Shown: positions 1 to 9,572 of the stretch, piece by piece | How positions within the stretch are numbered: position 1 is the stretch's first letter | Layout of the letters: each line of letters begins with the position of its first letter | NCBI GenBank assembly: GCA_003550305.1 | Contig: QKYT01000290.1 | Coordinates: 26,546-46,636, forward strand | Length of the DNA: 20,091 nucleotides | Reading direction: 5' to 3' | Source: Glomus cerebriforme | Lineage: Eukaryota; Glomeromycota; Glomeromycetes; Glomerales; Glomeraceae | Translations under genes and position numbers: made by a program | Notes under the pieces: generated by a model | The model's input: only the letters and a program-made list of their open reading frames with translations | Database searches by the model: none | What the model was told of the DNA's origin: nothing

Positions 1-82
1 ATTTCAAATATAATTTAAATAAATCTTAATAATGCGAAAATTAAAAATTATCTTGATAAAAAGAAATAGAACTCTTAATTAC

Positions 83-166
83 CTGAATAATAAAAAGTGT
101 TATAGGATCACTAGGATTATAATTTGTGGGTATAGCCCCCGATAAGACACCACCTTCACCAGCCAT
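83..166 (-). CDS. KHA1-like K+/H+ antiporter, first exon (partial)
   Basis: The first 28 codons of a gene that runs off the left edge. The minus strand reads MAGEGGVLSGAIPTNYNPSD and then PITLFIIQ, followed at once by a splice donor (CAG|GTAATT). The start of the yeast KHA1 family, as I recall it, has the same arrangement: a short Gly-rich lead, 'GG-LSG--P--YN-S-P-TLF--Q', then the first membrane helix. These proteins are 12-13-helix cation/proton exchangers of endomembranes, with a sodium/hydrogen exchanger domain and a cytoplasmic tail. The intron is phase 0 and no plausible acceptor plus helix is visible in the last 80 bases, so exon 2 lies outside. The ATG at 166 is the only start in this frame near the exon and sits in an A-rich context (AAAATGG). 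The exon and splice are seen; the family is inferred from a short stretch. Confidence 0.6.
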
Positions 167-1222
167 TTTTAGAAGGGGGAATTTAGCAATTTACTAAAAA
201 AAAAAAAGAGAGAAAAATATTTAGCTTTAAAAAAAAAAAGATTTAATGAATTTATTTTTTTAAAAAAATTGATAAATATAAAGATTCGTGATCATGTGAT
301 CAAGTCTAAATTAACAATTTTATATAGAAAAATTTTTTACCTTTGTAACAATGTAATAATTCCGACTAATAATTACACAACGTTGTCGATTAACAAAAGT
401 TTAACGTACAAGTTAACATATAATTTTTGTTTGGAGTAAATAATTCGTCAATTATTTTAATGTTATAGGTGAGAAAAAAAATTTTGGGAGAAAAAAAATA
501 ATTGAAAAAAAATATCGTTTTAAAGGTTCTCGAGACTTTTCAATAATATTCCTTTTATAGTCTCCAATAATAAAAACTAATAAATATGATGGTTAGTTTG
601 AAAATATGACATCATGAAATTCGACGGCTGAAAAAACTTTAACCCTTAAAATGACGTTTGGGTCGTTCAACAAATAAAGTTAGTAACCCTACGTAAATAC
701 TATTAAATAAATCCACGTGACCCGGATGTTGTGATTTACCGGGGCCACCCATATCGTTCTTAGTATCTTACCTTATTTAATCAATATTACGGCGTAAAAA
801 ATTTCGGTCGAAGACAGTTTTAGCACAATAATATAACCCGTAGATATTAGAATTATAACCAATGAAATTATAGTGTCAATCAACAAACAATATAAATTTC
901 GTACAATTCTTAATAACCACGTAATAATACCAATTTCTGAATATTATTAATTAATTATTATATTATTATCATGCGATTTTCGAAGAAAATTCTCTCTGAC
1001 ATTTTCGAACGGACTGAGAATCGGCCTTAATTAAGCATTGATACACATTAAATACCCCTGTATCACATACTAATTTAGAAATTATATGAAGGATAATCGC
1101 CTATCACCTCCAAGCATTATTGAATGCGGATCATGTGGATCTAGAATTCATGAAACAGATAATCTTAGATTGGGACCTAAATATTTATTTGTTAAACGAT
1201 AAATTTTTGTCATCAGAACTTG
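167..1222. other. Non-coding A+T-rich stretch upstream of the antiporter
   Basis: About one kilobase with no convincing exon on either strand. The part near 167-480 is A/T runs and must contain the promoter of the antiporter exon to its left. At 717-748 there is a small G+C-rich imperfect inverted repeat (GTGACCCGG...CCGGGGCCAC) just downstream of CACGTG at 715-720 in otherwise A+T-rich DNA. Confidence 0.5.
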
Positions 1223-1377
1223 TAGCTCCCCGAAATATGTATACAGGGTCGGGGTCTAGCCAGAAAAAAATTTATTATCAGTTGTACGCATTTTTTCAGG
1301 TCCGTAATGTCAGTCAGTTACTAACTAAAATAAATAATAAATTTCTGGCTGACATTATCTTAAATTATCCAACCCTA
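1223..1377 (+). mobile_element. Fold-back (MITE-like) element, copy 1, one arm shortened
   Basis: This stretch matches 18094-18310 in the opposite orientation. Shared segments include CCCCGAAATATGTATACAG (CCCCAAAATATGCATACAG in the other copy), TACGCATTTTTTCAGG, and a central inverted repeat TAATGTCAG...CTGACATTA around a short A+T loop. Both copies are bounded by TA followed by a GG/GC-rich run, as expected for a small Tc1/mariner-type non-autonomous element. This copy lacks about 65-75 bases of its right arm: the sequence passes almost directly from GACATTATC to AACCCTA. A 106-codon open frame overlaps it (1120-1440), but it reads through the inverted repeat and is probably chance. No transposase is encoded. 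Confidence 0.55.
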
Positions 1378-2364
1378 CTTTTTAATATATTTCAGTGTCC
1401 TGCTGGGGTACATCATTTTGTCAACGAAACATTCTACTAATAGATAAAAAAAAAAGCCTTTTATTCTACACAAAAAACAAACAATGTGAAATAGGAAAAA
1501 TGGCGGTATTAATATTTTCTGATCATCCCCTAAGATCTGCACTTTTGTAACATTCTAACTTTTGTGAAACATACATTATTTGATTTTCACACGAGAATGC
1601 AGTCGACTGAAATTTTAATGTAACCAAATGAAACGAGACTATTATTCAAGCTACTGTATCTAATTTGTTGTTTTAATAATATTAATGAAGTTAATATCTT
1701 ATCCGGTTGTACTATTATTGTGTTATTTCGAATATTATTAATAAAAGGATTATTCAATTGGTTAACAACCTGCTTCAATTGTTTCATCATTAAAAATTAC
1801 GTTGTTAATCCTGATTTTGTTTATGCAACTAAAAAAAATAATACTGTAATTAGGAAATAATATTTTAATAAAAAGGATATTTCTGGCTAAATGATTAAAA
1901 TTAAGACTAATTATTCGTTTTATTCCTCAATTTACCTCTTAACACAATATAACCATTATACGCTTGGCTTGAAGGGTGCCATTTGATAATTACTTTAATC
2001 ATTGTAACAAATCCCATATCAAAGTATATCCTAAAAAATTATAGGAGGTAGAAATAAAGTTTCACTTTTGATTTTGCTTTCCATATATTTTTCATTTACG
2101 TCTATGATCGAAGATAAAGTATCTTACAAAAAATAATTCAATGTTCAAATTATTATACAAAAAAAAATGGATTTAATTATTGAAATTTTAAACAATTTTA
2201 TTTTAACTCGTGCCAAAGAGTATTAAAATTAGAATTATTAATTTAGGGGTACATACTTTACTGACAACCAAGCTGTCATATAAAAGTTGTACCCATGCCG
2301 TAGCTCAAAATTTTTTGTATCATTATAAATTTTATATTACGTGTCCATAAATTACGTGACTATA
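1378..2364. other. Non-coding A+T-rich stretch
   Basis: No supported gene. A 67-codon minus-strand frame at 1587-1790 has weak resemblance at DNA level to the tail-coding end of the Kelch gene at 13.7 kb (GATGAAA, TTGAATAAT and TAATATT in the same order). It could be an older relic but is too diverged to call. Confidence 0.4.
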
Positions 2365-2770
2365 AATTGATTTCTTGTTTAACAGCCTGAACATGAGCTT
2401 TTTCGTGTCTTCATTTACTTGAACCGAGCGCCAATGATGTTCTACTGTATATCATCATTTTCTAACTTGGCGCTTTTTCAAATTTTTTTATAATAGTCTA
2501 TCATCATTAGATGTAAAAAAAATACTTCTTTTCTATGGTTATAACTATTGGAGTTGGAATTATTGATTCATGGTTGGTCATATTATCATTCCTAGTAGAC
2601 GTCTGTGTAATTTCTTGCCATAATTCTTATTTATTGCTGAAGTTGAAATTACTATTGATTAAATTTATTTTCATTTATAAATATTTCAGTATTTGGATAA
2701 TTTCCTGTTCATAATTATAATTATTATTAATTGCTTGATAATAATTATGAATATTTCTTTGGATAGGAAT
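2365..2770 (-). pseudogene. Relic of the Kelch gene's cytoplasmic-tail exon (copy 1)
   Basis: A decayed copy of the last exon of the gene at 13685-15735. On the minus strand, pieces can be read in scattered frames as RNIHNYYQAINN, YEQEIIQI, NKNYGQEIT, NHESIIPTP and finally QAVKQEI. They fall in nearly the same order as in the intact tail. The matching DNA includes ATTTGGATAATTTC and AATTATGAATATTTCTTT. The frame is lost several times. A 48-bp hairpin (arms AGCGCCA/TGGCGCT, 2427-2474) sits between the QAVKQEI end and the rest and looks inserted. Only the tail is present: no Kelch blades, membrane segment or upstream exons lie beyond 2800. It is more diverged than copy 2, so probably the older duplication. 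Confidence 0.65.
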
Positions 2771-3319
2771 TGTTACTAATATCTGTACGAGGGTTTTTAA
2801 CAACTAATTTTCTGACTTTAATCATGTGATTTAGTGCGTGAAATTGTGCATTTGTCCCTTGGCCTAAATTATCGACCTGCCTTAAGAAATATTTCCTTAT
2901 ATAGTAATTATTTTGATTTGAGGCATATTAGACTTAGGGTACAACAAAATATTGCAATCAATCCGGACCAAATCAGACACATATCGTGATTTCCCCATAT
3001 TTAAATATCATAAATACATTTTATTATCGTATATACAGTATTAATATAAAGTTTTTAATATCATATCGGGTCAGCAACCTAACATCATAAAACGTCTCTA
3101 TGACGGCAATGCAATAACGCGCTCCACCCTATATGTATTTCGGGGTCCTAAAGATTTATAAATGTTAAACACCGACTTTAAGTGATAGATGCAAGAAAAA
3201 AAGTGTATTGATTAAATTATTGTAGGGACATTTATTTATAATTCTTATAATATTGCATGTAAAAAGTAAAAAAAAAAATTCTGATTATTTGTTAAAAATT
3301 TATAATTAATTTAATCTAG
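2771..3319. other. Spacer between two Kelch relics, with an element fragment
   Basis: No gene. At about 3130-3150 the run TATGTATTTCGGGGTCCTA matches the outer end of the fold-back element at 18094-18310 (GCATATTTTGGGGGTCCTA). This is a third, probably partial, copy. A weaker candidate for its other end is CGGGTCAGCAACC near 3067-3079. Confidence 0.4.
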
Positions 3320-4263
3320 AGTTATTATTTGTAATATTAGAATTATTGAGATTATTCAAATTTTGGCTAATTTCTTGTTTAACAGCTTGAAGTATTTCAT
3401 CTTTAAAAATTTGTAATGAGAATCTATCATTAGATATTGAAATTATTCCATAATTATCATTATTAATTACTGGACTTGTTGGTTCGTTTTCTATTGGTTG
3501 TAGATGTTTTGTTAATATTATGATTATTTTTTTTCAACAAAAATTACTTGATTGAGATTATTATAATCATCATTTCCACGAATTGATATTATATCTTTTT
3601 GCTTTTGCTTATTTTTATTCCATTTAGATAAAGAGAAGATTCCAAATGATAATAACAGACCACCAATTAAAGATCCAACAATTGCACCAATTAAAGTTGC
3701 TGGTGTAATAATATTTGATTATTATTTGATTTTATAGATGATTGTAATGGCAAAGAAGAAGATGATGTGGGTAATGATGATGTTGTCACGGTATTATTTG
3801 AAGCCGAAGGATCAAATGTTGTTGTCCATACATATTCATCATTATTACTTATATCGAGCAGTAAAATATCACTTTCAACAGATTTATCATAATTACTTTC
3901 TATTAAAATTAAAAGCACTTTAATTTAAAACAATAATATAATATAAAATATGAAATTTACCAACCATATATTTGCCTGATGCCATTTTCTAGGAGTTGGA
4001 ATTTTTCCAGAAATATTTGGAATATACCAATTAAAATTTGTGACAAAAAGTACATATTCAGTAAGATCAATAAAACTTCCAAAAGTTATTATTCTTTGAC
4101 CATCCAAACCTATTAAAATACAAATACATTATATATAATTAATATTCAATATTATATTCTTGTTGTTAATTGTATTAATCACATACCAAGAACAATAGAA
4201 AAGCCACAATTTTGAGTAAAAAACCCACCAGAAACAATAGGAATTCTTCCTGATGTTGCCTAC
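3320..4263 (-). pseudogene. 3'-terminal pseudogene of the Kelch membrane protein (copy 2)
   Basis: This copy keeps the exon-intron layout of exons 4 to 6 of the intact gene at 13.7-15.7 kb. Exon 4 is at 4187-4259 (reads ATSGRIPIVSGG, then GFSIVLG). Exon 5 is at 3961-4109 (GLDGQRIITFG, NWYIPNISGKIPTPRKWH). Exon 6 runs from 3899 down to about 3320 (ESNYDKSVESDILLLDISN, then the membrane segment IVGSLIGGLLLSFGIF). Splice sites match, including AATAG before GTTTGGATGG. It is broken in three visible places. A net 22-base loss near the end of exon 5 shifts the frame. Another shift lies just before the membrane segment, where the open frame ends NNNQILLHQQL. The tail frame stops after VIFVEKK. Exons 1-3, which carry the signal peptide and most blades, are absent; homology stops at the intron 3 acceptor. 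Confidence 0.85.
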
Positions 4264-5900
4264 CTAAATTTAAGAGTATTTATTAGTCCATGATCACACG
4301 TCAGCCTCCTATAAAATTTTTAAAGTAAGACACAGTATAACGTTAATCAGTTAGTGAATAGGCTTTGCACTTATAAAAAAAAGTCAGATCATAAAATTTT
4401 AAATATTTCTTTAGGATTAATAAATTTATGTTAGCCTTTTGGATTATTTCTTTCTTTTAAACTCACTTTATTTCTTTTAATTATTTTATTATCGACAAAA
4501 TCACTATGTGACTTCACTATCTGTGAAGAGCTGATTGTGATTCAAAACGTAAAGCATAAAGCATAAATATTATCAGTTATTTATTTTTTAAATGATATAA
4601 AACAACGGACATATTTTAATTATCTGTGGATTCGTTGTGCTGCATCTGGCAAATGACGGTTTAATTTTAAATAAAGTTCTGTAAATTATGTTATTTAATA
4701 TAATCCGTTTATTTTTTTAGATTATCTGAACTACATATTATTCAATTTATTCATGTAGAAAAAAAATTTTGCGCCAATAACAGATAAATTTTTTTGTCCG
4801 ATCATGCATAACAGATAATAAATATTTTTAAGTATTATGACAGTTAAAATTTGTGATAATTAATGTGGTGGGTGAACTTGCATCTGAATTAATCATGTGT
4901 GTAATTTTTTGCATCACGGTTAGTAACTGCTTTAAGAAAGACTACTAATAATTGTTACACGGAGCATAATCAGACAATGGAGACTTGATAAATATCAGTA
5001 TTGTATTTACATGAGGTGATACAAATTTTATTTTATAAAAATAAACCCCTGAAAAGTTTGTTACACGCACTTGATAATCTTAATGCAATGAACTGTTTTT
5101 TTTGACCTATCATATTACGGTACGTTTCAAGTATTAAGTTCTTTTGCGCCATCAATTTTGTGCAACACGGCTAATAATGCTTGAAATTGAATTGTTGATA
5201 GTTATACAATAGTTAAGGGGAAGAATTTTTAATTCTTAGGATAAATCAAAGGGGAATGTTAAACAAACAAAACAAACAAACCTTTATATGCTGTTTTATA
5301 TACTTTACAAAATTATTAATATTGGCCAAAAGAAACATCAAAATTATAAAATTTGTTTAGCCGCCACTGTACCGATTTTATACATTACAGAAAGTTTTAA
5401 AAGTCATGCTTCAGATGCGATTTGGTTACCGCATATTAAGAGAATCATAATAAAGCATAATGAATTATTATAGTTGTATTTTGAAATTAATTTTTGGAAT
5501 TGTAAATTATTATTTTATAATATTATTTAAATTGTTATTATTCTATTTTTAATATTATTAAATAATTAATATTATACTGCATTGAAAAATATTTTGAATG
5601 TATTCTAATTAATAAAATAATGCATATTATCAAAAATGAGTCATGCAGATTTGATACGAAAATTTTTTCGTTCAGTTTATTTTTGCCTATCCATTTCTTA
5701 AAATAAAATAAGAACGATGTTGGTATTTTCTTTAAATAAATATTACAATTCCAAATCACGTTTACTTCCAGTTCCAAGTTGCCTGGATTCCTAGTAAAGA
5801 AAAAAAGAAAAATGATATTACTAAGTATCATTTTTTAATTAATTAAATATTAAGAAAAATATAACCCATCATCACATCTGTATTTATCCTCGCCAGTCAA
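4264..5900. other. Long A+T-rich non-coding stretch
   Basis: About 1.6 kb with no supported gene. Open frames at 5288-5473 (61 codons) and 5538-5831 (97 codons, minus) have biased, low-complexity composition. The second contains a less biased patch (RNPGNLELEVNVIWN) that might be a mobile-element remnant, but no family could be recognised. Confidence 0.4.
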
Positions 5901-6230
5901 ATTCACAAAAGAATGCGTTACATTTTTATATGTATATGTTGTGCCTCAGATCGATCTTTGTCTCAGCTGACAGTGAAGTGCGTGAAATGTCTAATGCCGG
6001 CTCAAACATCTTAAGGTACTATAAACTTGGCCTAATAGTGCAGGCCGGTTGTGATTGATATAACAAGAGATTTAATATCTCGAGATTGTAATTCTATTAA
6101 ATCAACATTTCTGGAGTACAGTACATATAACTTTATTTTTATATAAGAAGAGAATGTAAGTTTAACTTTTTTTTAAAAAAAAAAAATTATTTCAAAATAT
6201 TCAATATACCTTGAACATTTCAGGTAAATT
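5901..6230. other. G+C-richer non-coding segment
   Basis: Between about 5930 and 6120 the base composition rises. There are two GCCGG motifs (AATGCCGGCTC and AGGCCGGTTG) and a 10-bp palindrome ATCTCGAGAT. I considered a tRNA-derived SINE because TGGCCTAATAG resembles a Pol III A box, but no B box is placed correctly. Nothing is assigned. Confidence 0.3.
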
Positions 6231-6294
6231 TCTTGTTTTTTCAGTATCTTCCATAAGAACCCTTTAAAAAAATTAGATTGTATTTTTATATTAA

Positions 6295-6420
6295 ATATTT
6301 GGTTTTTCACAAGCATAAATTATTACATCATATCCTTTAGTTATTCGTTCATCATTAAAGTTGATTTTATTAACAACTTAATTCTTATTATCTTCCGAGA
6401 TTCGTTCTGTCACAAGCTAA
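6295..6420 (-). pseudogene. Possible relic of a BTB-domain exon
   Basis: The minus strand reads NKINFNDERITKGYDVIIYA, then CEKPNI and a stop. The 'YDVIIYAGE-PN' pattern resembles the first strands of the BTB/POZ domain in the large BTB families of Rhizophagus, where it is normally followed by a '-KEF-AHS--L--RS-YF' segment. That segment is missing here, and an in-frame stop lies upstream (after SEDNKN). If correct, this is a truncated, dead fragment. Immediately downstream, at about 6210-6265, is an exon-like stretch (MEDTEKTRNLPEMFK followed by GTATAT). Assignment rests on about 12 residues and is tentative. Confidence 0.3.
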
Positions 6421-6969
6421 TATAATAACATGATTGTTTATTGTGACGTATAGTATTAATTTTTTTTTCACCTTAGTTGTTTTTTAAAATGATATCATAA
6501 TCAATGTATAATTACTAAAAAATAGTATTGCATACTACAAACCAAATATTTCTGACTTTTTGTTAATATTTTGATAATTTTATAAATCGAATAAATCAAA
6601 TCAAGTTCTGATCTTTATATTTTATTTAAATAAAAATTGATCAGGTTTTAAATCTAATTTAAATTGGATATTTTATATTTTACAAGCGATTTTATCAAGA
6701 CATTTTAACAAAGAATATGAGTAAAGTTATAGATTTTGACTCCATGATTATTAACTAATTATAGAAATTTTGCGTGTGAACAAATGAAAAAATCACGTAA
6801 TAAATCATTAAATATAGAAATTTGTACGATCATGCTTAATTTATTATTCTTATTATTTTTTAATATAAATACTAAATATTTCGTATTAATTTTCATATGG
6901 TATCTTTAATTATATTACTATCACAATTTTATTTCCTCTCTATAATCCTTTTTTTTATCTACTTCATCT
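6421..6969. other. A+T-rich non-coding stretch
   Basis: No exon, RNA gene or repeat could be supported. It is mostly A/T runs with stops in all frames. Confidence 0.5.
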
Positions 6970-7200
6970 ACCCCTTCTAAGCTCCCCCTTATCTTCCTTA
7001 TACTGTATACGAGAACTTTCTCGTATCAGGCAAGGAAAGCCGGTCAGATAGTTGAGTATCTCCTAACTGGCTGGTTGGTTTTTTTTCCTCCTTTAAACTC
7101 CCTCTTATCTTCCTTATACTGTATATGAGAACTTTCTCGTATCAGGCAAGGAAAGCCGGTCAGATAGTTGAGTATCTCCTAACTGACTGGTTGGTTTAGA
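6970..7200 (+). repeat. Tandem duplication (2 x 116 bp) with conserved hairpins; candidate structured RNA or SINE-like element
   Basis: Two adjacent copies (6970-7085 and 7086-7200) align without gaps at a 116-base offset. Each starts with a C/T-rich run. A first hairpin follows (ATACGAGA-ACTT-TCTCGTAT, about 7007-7026 in copy 1), then CAGGCAAGGAAA, then a second stem-loop whose arms are GCCGGTCAG and CTGGCTGGT (with G-T pairs), then GGTTGGTTT. Copy 1 ends in eight Ts (7079-7086), which could act as a Pol III terminator. Two of the few differences fall in stems: C to T in the first arm of hairpin 1, and G to A in the second arm of hairpin 2. Both keep pairing through wobble or A-U. I do not recognise the family and have no evidence of transcription. 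Confidence 0.75.
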
Positions 7201-7339
7201 TTAGAATTCCCTCCTCACTTATTTCACTTAATTTCAAAAATCAAGTAACTCGTAAGATACCATTTGTTAGAAAAAGTCTATCTCTAATTGAAAATAGCTG
7301 TAAAATGCTGACACCAGAAACCTGAAACCTGTGTTTCCT

Positions 7340-8110
7340 AAAAAGAAGATAATTAAGATGTTATTGGATTTAACTGATAAGAAAGAAACAATTTTATTAA
7401 CAAAATGAGAAAACAACTATATAAAGCAGAAAAATAGGATGTGCATAGATTTTTTAAACAGCAAAGACAAAAAGAATCTAAGGATAATACAAATATACTA
7501 TCGTGACAAGAAGAAAGCAACAAATAGATAGGTGAATAAAGAATTGATGAAGTCTAAAGAAATCATTGTGAACGAAAATTTTAATGAAAAAAAATGAGTT
7601 AGCTAAGCATAAGAAAAAAGAATCTAAAGATGATACAAATATACAATTAGCAACAAATAAATTGGTGGATAAAGAATCGATGAAGATTAAAGAAATCATT
7701 ATGAATGAAAATTTCAATGAAAAAACCAAGGAGAAACTAAAGCATAAGAAAAATGGAATGTCAATTTGAGGAAAACTAAACTGATAGAGAATAAGAAGTG
7801 CCAGAAATATTGGGATCATTGAGTAAATATAATTGAATACAAAAAAAGTATTCTGATAATTTGAAAAAAGGAATAATAAACAAGAAATAAAATGGGAGAA
7901 TAATTTAAATTTATCATGTTAATTAAACATATGAAAACCAATTTGGAACAAAGATATAATAAGTTAGAAATAGTAAGAACTAATGATGTAAATTAGAGTA
8001 AAACAACAAGAAAAAATCAAACAATAATAATACAATAAAGTAGAAAAGGATAATGCAAGAACACGGGAAGAAAAAAATTGGAAAATAAAATGAAAATGAA
8101 AAAAAGTAGA
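7340..8110 (+). pseudogene. Decayed Lys/Glu/Asn-rich coding sequence with an internal ~130-bp tandem repeat
   Basis: The plus strand is strongly A-rich and purine-rich over T, unlike the flanks, and reads as broken Lys-rich peptides. Examples are KKKIIKMLLDLTDKKETILL, then RQKESKDNTNI, then KKKESKDDTNIQLATNKL and VDKESMKIKEIIMNENFNEK. The segments at about 7463-7600 and 7606-7745 are diverged direct repeats: both contain GAATCTAA-GAT--TACAAATATAC, AGCAACAAATA, AAAGAATYGATGAAG and AAAGAAATCATT. Copy 2 is open for 61 codons (7584-7769), while copy 1 has stops and shifts. Further purine-rich pieces continue to about 8110. This looks like a dead gene for a charged, probably coiled-coil protein; no family is recognised. 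The 113-codon minus-strand frame over it is its antisense shadow. Confidence 0.45.
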
Positions 8111-8232
8111 AAATATTCAACGTTAATAGAATCAGATAAACAATAATGATTTGTTAGGATAGAAATATAGAGACATTTAATTAATATAATCAAATGAACA
8201 AATTAATTGTGAATAAACATTTATTTTTGTAT

Positions 8233-8658
8233 TTAATAAAAAATCATTAAAATATAAAAAAAAAATAAAAGAAACTTATAGCAAAATAATAGAAATAAAA
8301 AGAAACCAAGAAAAAAACTTATTATTCTAGACAAAATTCTCTCACTTAAGTGGGTATTAGTTTCATTAAATGCTTTATATATGGTACCATTGGATATAGG
8401 AAGTCTTATATCCTTACAACAATTGTATGCTACCTTCTTCGAATTGGAAAGTAGGGATTGGAATCGATTCTCGAATCTTTTCAAGATTTTTTCCATAGAT
8501 GGTGGTCACCTGACTCCAAATCAGTCTCTAATTTTAGCAAATTTTTAGCACTTAGACGCATTGGAAATTGCTTTGGAGTTAAGTCGGTTTATATGTAAAA
8601 AATTGTAAAGAATCGATTCTCAAGAATCGATTCTATTATGTTGTTTCGATTTTTTCAG
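8233..8658 (-). other. Unassigned open stretch, possibly a gene remnant
   Basis: A minus-strand frame from 8496 reads MEKILKRFENRFQSLLSNSK, then KVAYNCCKDIRLP and TIYKAFNETNTHLSERILS, before turning into a run of Phe/Leu/Tyr codons at its end (8233-8320) that is probably not coding. Just upstream on the same strand (about 8560 to 8482) a second frame reads MRLSAKNLLKLETDLESGDH, then HLWKKS and a stop, overlapping the first. The amino-acid mix in both is more gene-like than usual for this window, so they may be pieces of one broken gene. I recognise no domain. Confidence 0.25.
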
Positions 8659-8667
8659 AATCGATTC
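8461..8667. repeat. Four copies of the palindrome GAATCGATTC
   Basis: The perfect 10-bp palindrome GAATCGATTC occurs at 8461-8470, 8610-8619, 8624-8633 and 8658-8667. The two middle copies are separated by only 4 bases. Spacing is otherwise irregular. It could be a cluster of binding sites for a dimeric regulator or part of a repeat; no function is known. Confidence 0.7.
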
Positions 8668-9318
8668 CAATTCAGTAAATTATATTAAATCTGAAAAAAT
8701 AAGTAAAATTCTTACTTGTGAAACATTTGAAAGTATTATAAGTTTCTGTAGTGCATTAGACGACAAATTATATTTCATCATAGACCAGATTGATACTTTG
8801 GATTGTGATGAAATTGATAAAGTGTATAAAACTGAAATTTCTGAAGATTTAAAGATAATAAAGCAACCCTTGATAAAATGTGTGCATGTCATTTTTATTA
8901 AAAAGCAGACTCAAGAGCTAAAAATCGAACTTTATGGAGGGTTTGAAGAGATAAACTATGGAAAAAATAAAATGCTCTTTATTATCAACGTTCTGCCTAT
9001 TAACATAAAGTTCAATTTAGAGTGAAATGACAGAATGGTGGAAAAGATATGGTTATCTTTTGAATGAAAGTGAAAAGAAACAGAAAATGAGAGAAACTGA
9101 AGATATTGCTGGTTATGTTTCATACTTCTTAAGAATCTTCATTGAATCTAATAATGAAGATAGCAAAGTTGAACTTTTGAATTTAAAAAGAATCGCTTAA
9201 TTGAGAATTTGGGAAAGAATATATTTATAACTTACATGAAGTTGGATATTATATTTGTGGGTTGGCACAAATTATATAGCCGACTATTTCTATGAAAAGA
9301 AGATATGGTACATATTTA
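8659..9318 (+). pseudogene. Decayed Crinkler-type P-loop NTPase fragment
   Basis: Plus-strand pieces resemble, in order, the C-terminal half of the NTPase domain of Crinkler (CRN)-family proteins as I remember them from Rhizophagus. A Walker-B-like strand FIIDQ lies at 8774-8788. It is followed by QTQELKIELYGGFEE near 8910-8950, MTEWWKRYGYLLNESEKK at 9027-9080, ETEDIAGYVSYFLRIFIES to about 9150, GYYICGLA at 9244-9267 and ADYFYEKK at 9279-9302. The frame is broken between GGFEE and EWW, where about 75 extra bases lie (an insertion or a poorly spliced intron). It breaks again after KRIA (TAA at 9198-9200) and at about 9275. No Walker A (GxxGxGKS) or CRN N-terminus is visible upstream, so even an intact version would be incomplete. 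The family call is from motif memory. Confidence 0.45.
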
Positions 9319-9369
9319 CATGTAATTATAAATATTCATTTACTTACGATTTATTGATACCGACTGTAG

Positions 9370-9572
9370 CCTGCGATATAAGTGATTTTAAACCGAACGG
9401 GTGTCCATGCACAGTAAATGTTGAGTGTGAGAGTATTGTTTCATTTGTTTGTTGCCGTCATGTATGTGCGGATTTGTGTTGTACAATTAGGTTCTCGTTC
9501 TCTGTTTTTCTTCATTTATATCTCCTTTCTATACTTCAATTTTCTGTAACTTATTTTTATATTATTCATTAA
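9370..9572 (+). other. Cysteine-rich open stretch, possible exon of a small secreted protein
   Basis: After a good acceptor (GACTGTAG|CC at 9369) the plus frame reads ACDISDFKPNGCPC, then NVECES and FVCCRHVCADLCC. That is nine cysteines in about 40 residues, in the pattern C-x9-C-x-C-x5-C-x7-CC-x3-C-x3-CC, followed by a hydrophobic C-terminal run of about 30 residues ending at a stop (9572). Dense, patterned cysteines are rare by chance in such A+T-rich DNA and suggest a disulphide-bonded extracellular domain. The hydrophobic end could be a membrane or GPI-type signal. There is no in-frame ATG back to the stop at 9237, so a first exon with a signal peptide would have to lie elsewhere or be lost. 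Family not recognised. Confidence 0.3.

Noticed and set aside
1120..1440. 106-codon plus-strand frame
   Set aside because: It overlaps the fold-back element for half its length, and the element copy at 18 kb is not open in the same frame.
1587..1790. Third relic of the Kelch tail
   Set aside because: A few short words match in order, but too few to tell from chance in A+T-rich DNA.
5930..6120. Possible tRNA-derived SINE
   Set aside because: A-box-like TGGCCTAATAG has no correctly spaced B box, and no second copy is in the window.
6990..7085. Hammerhead or twister ribozyme in the hairpin element
   Set aside because: The hammerhead core (CTGATGA with GAAA) is absent, and the twister core does not fit the bases around the stems.
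7478..7819. 113-codon minus-strand Phe/Leu/Ile-rich frame that looks like membrane helices
   Set aside because: It is the antisense of the Lys/Glu/Asn-rich decayed coding strand, which always gives Phe/Leu/Ile.
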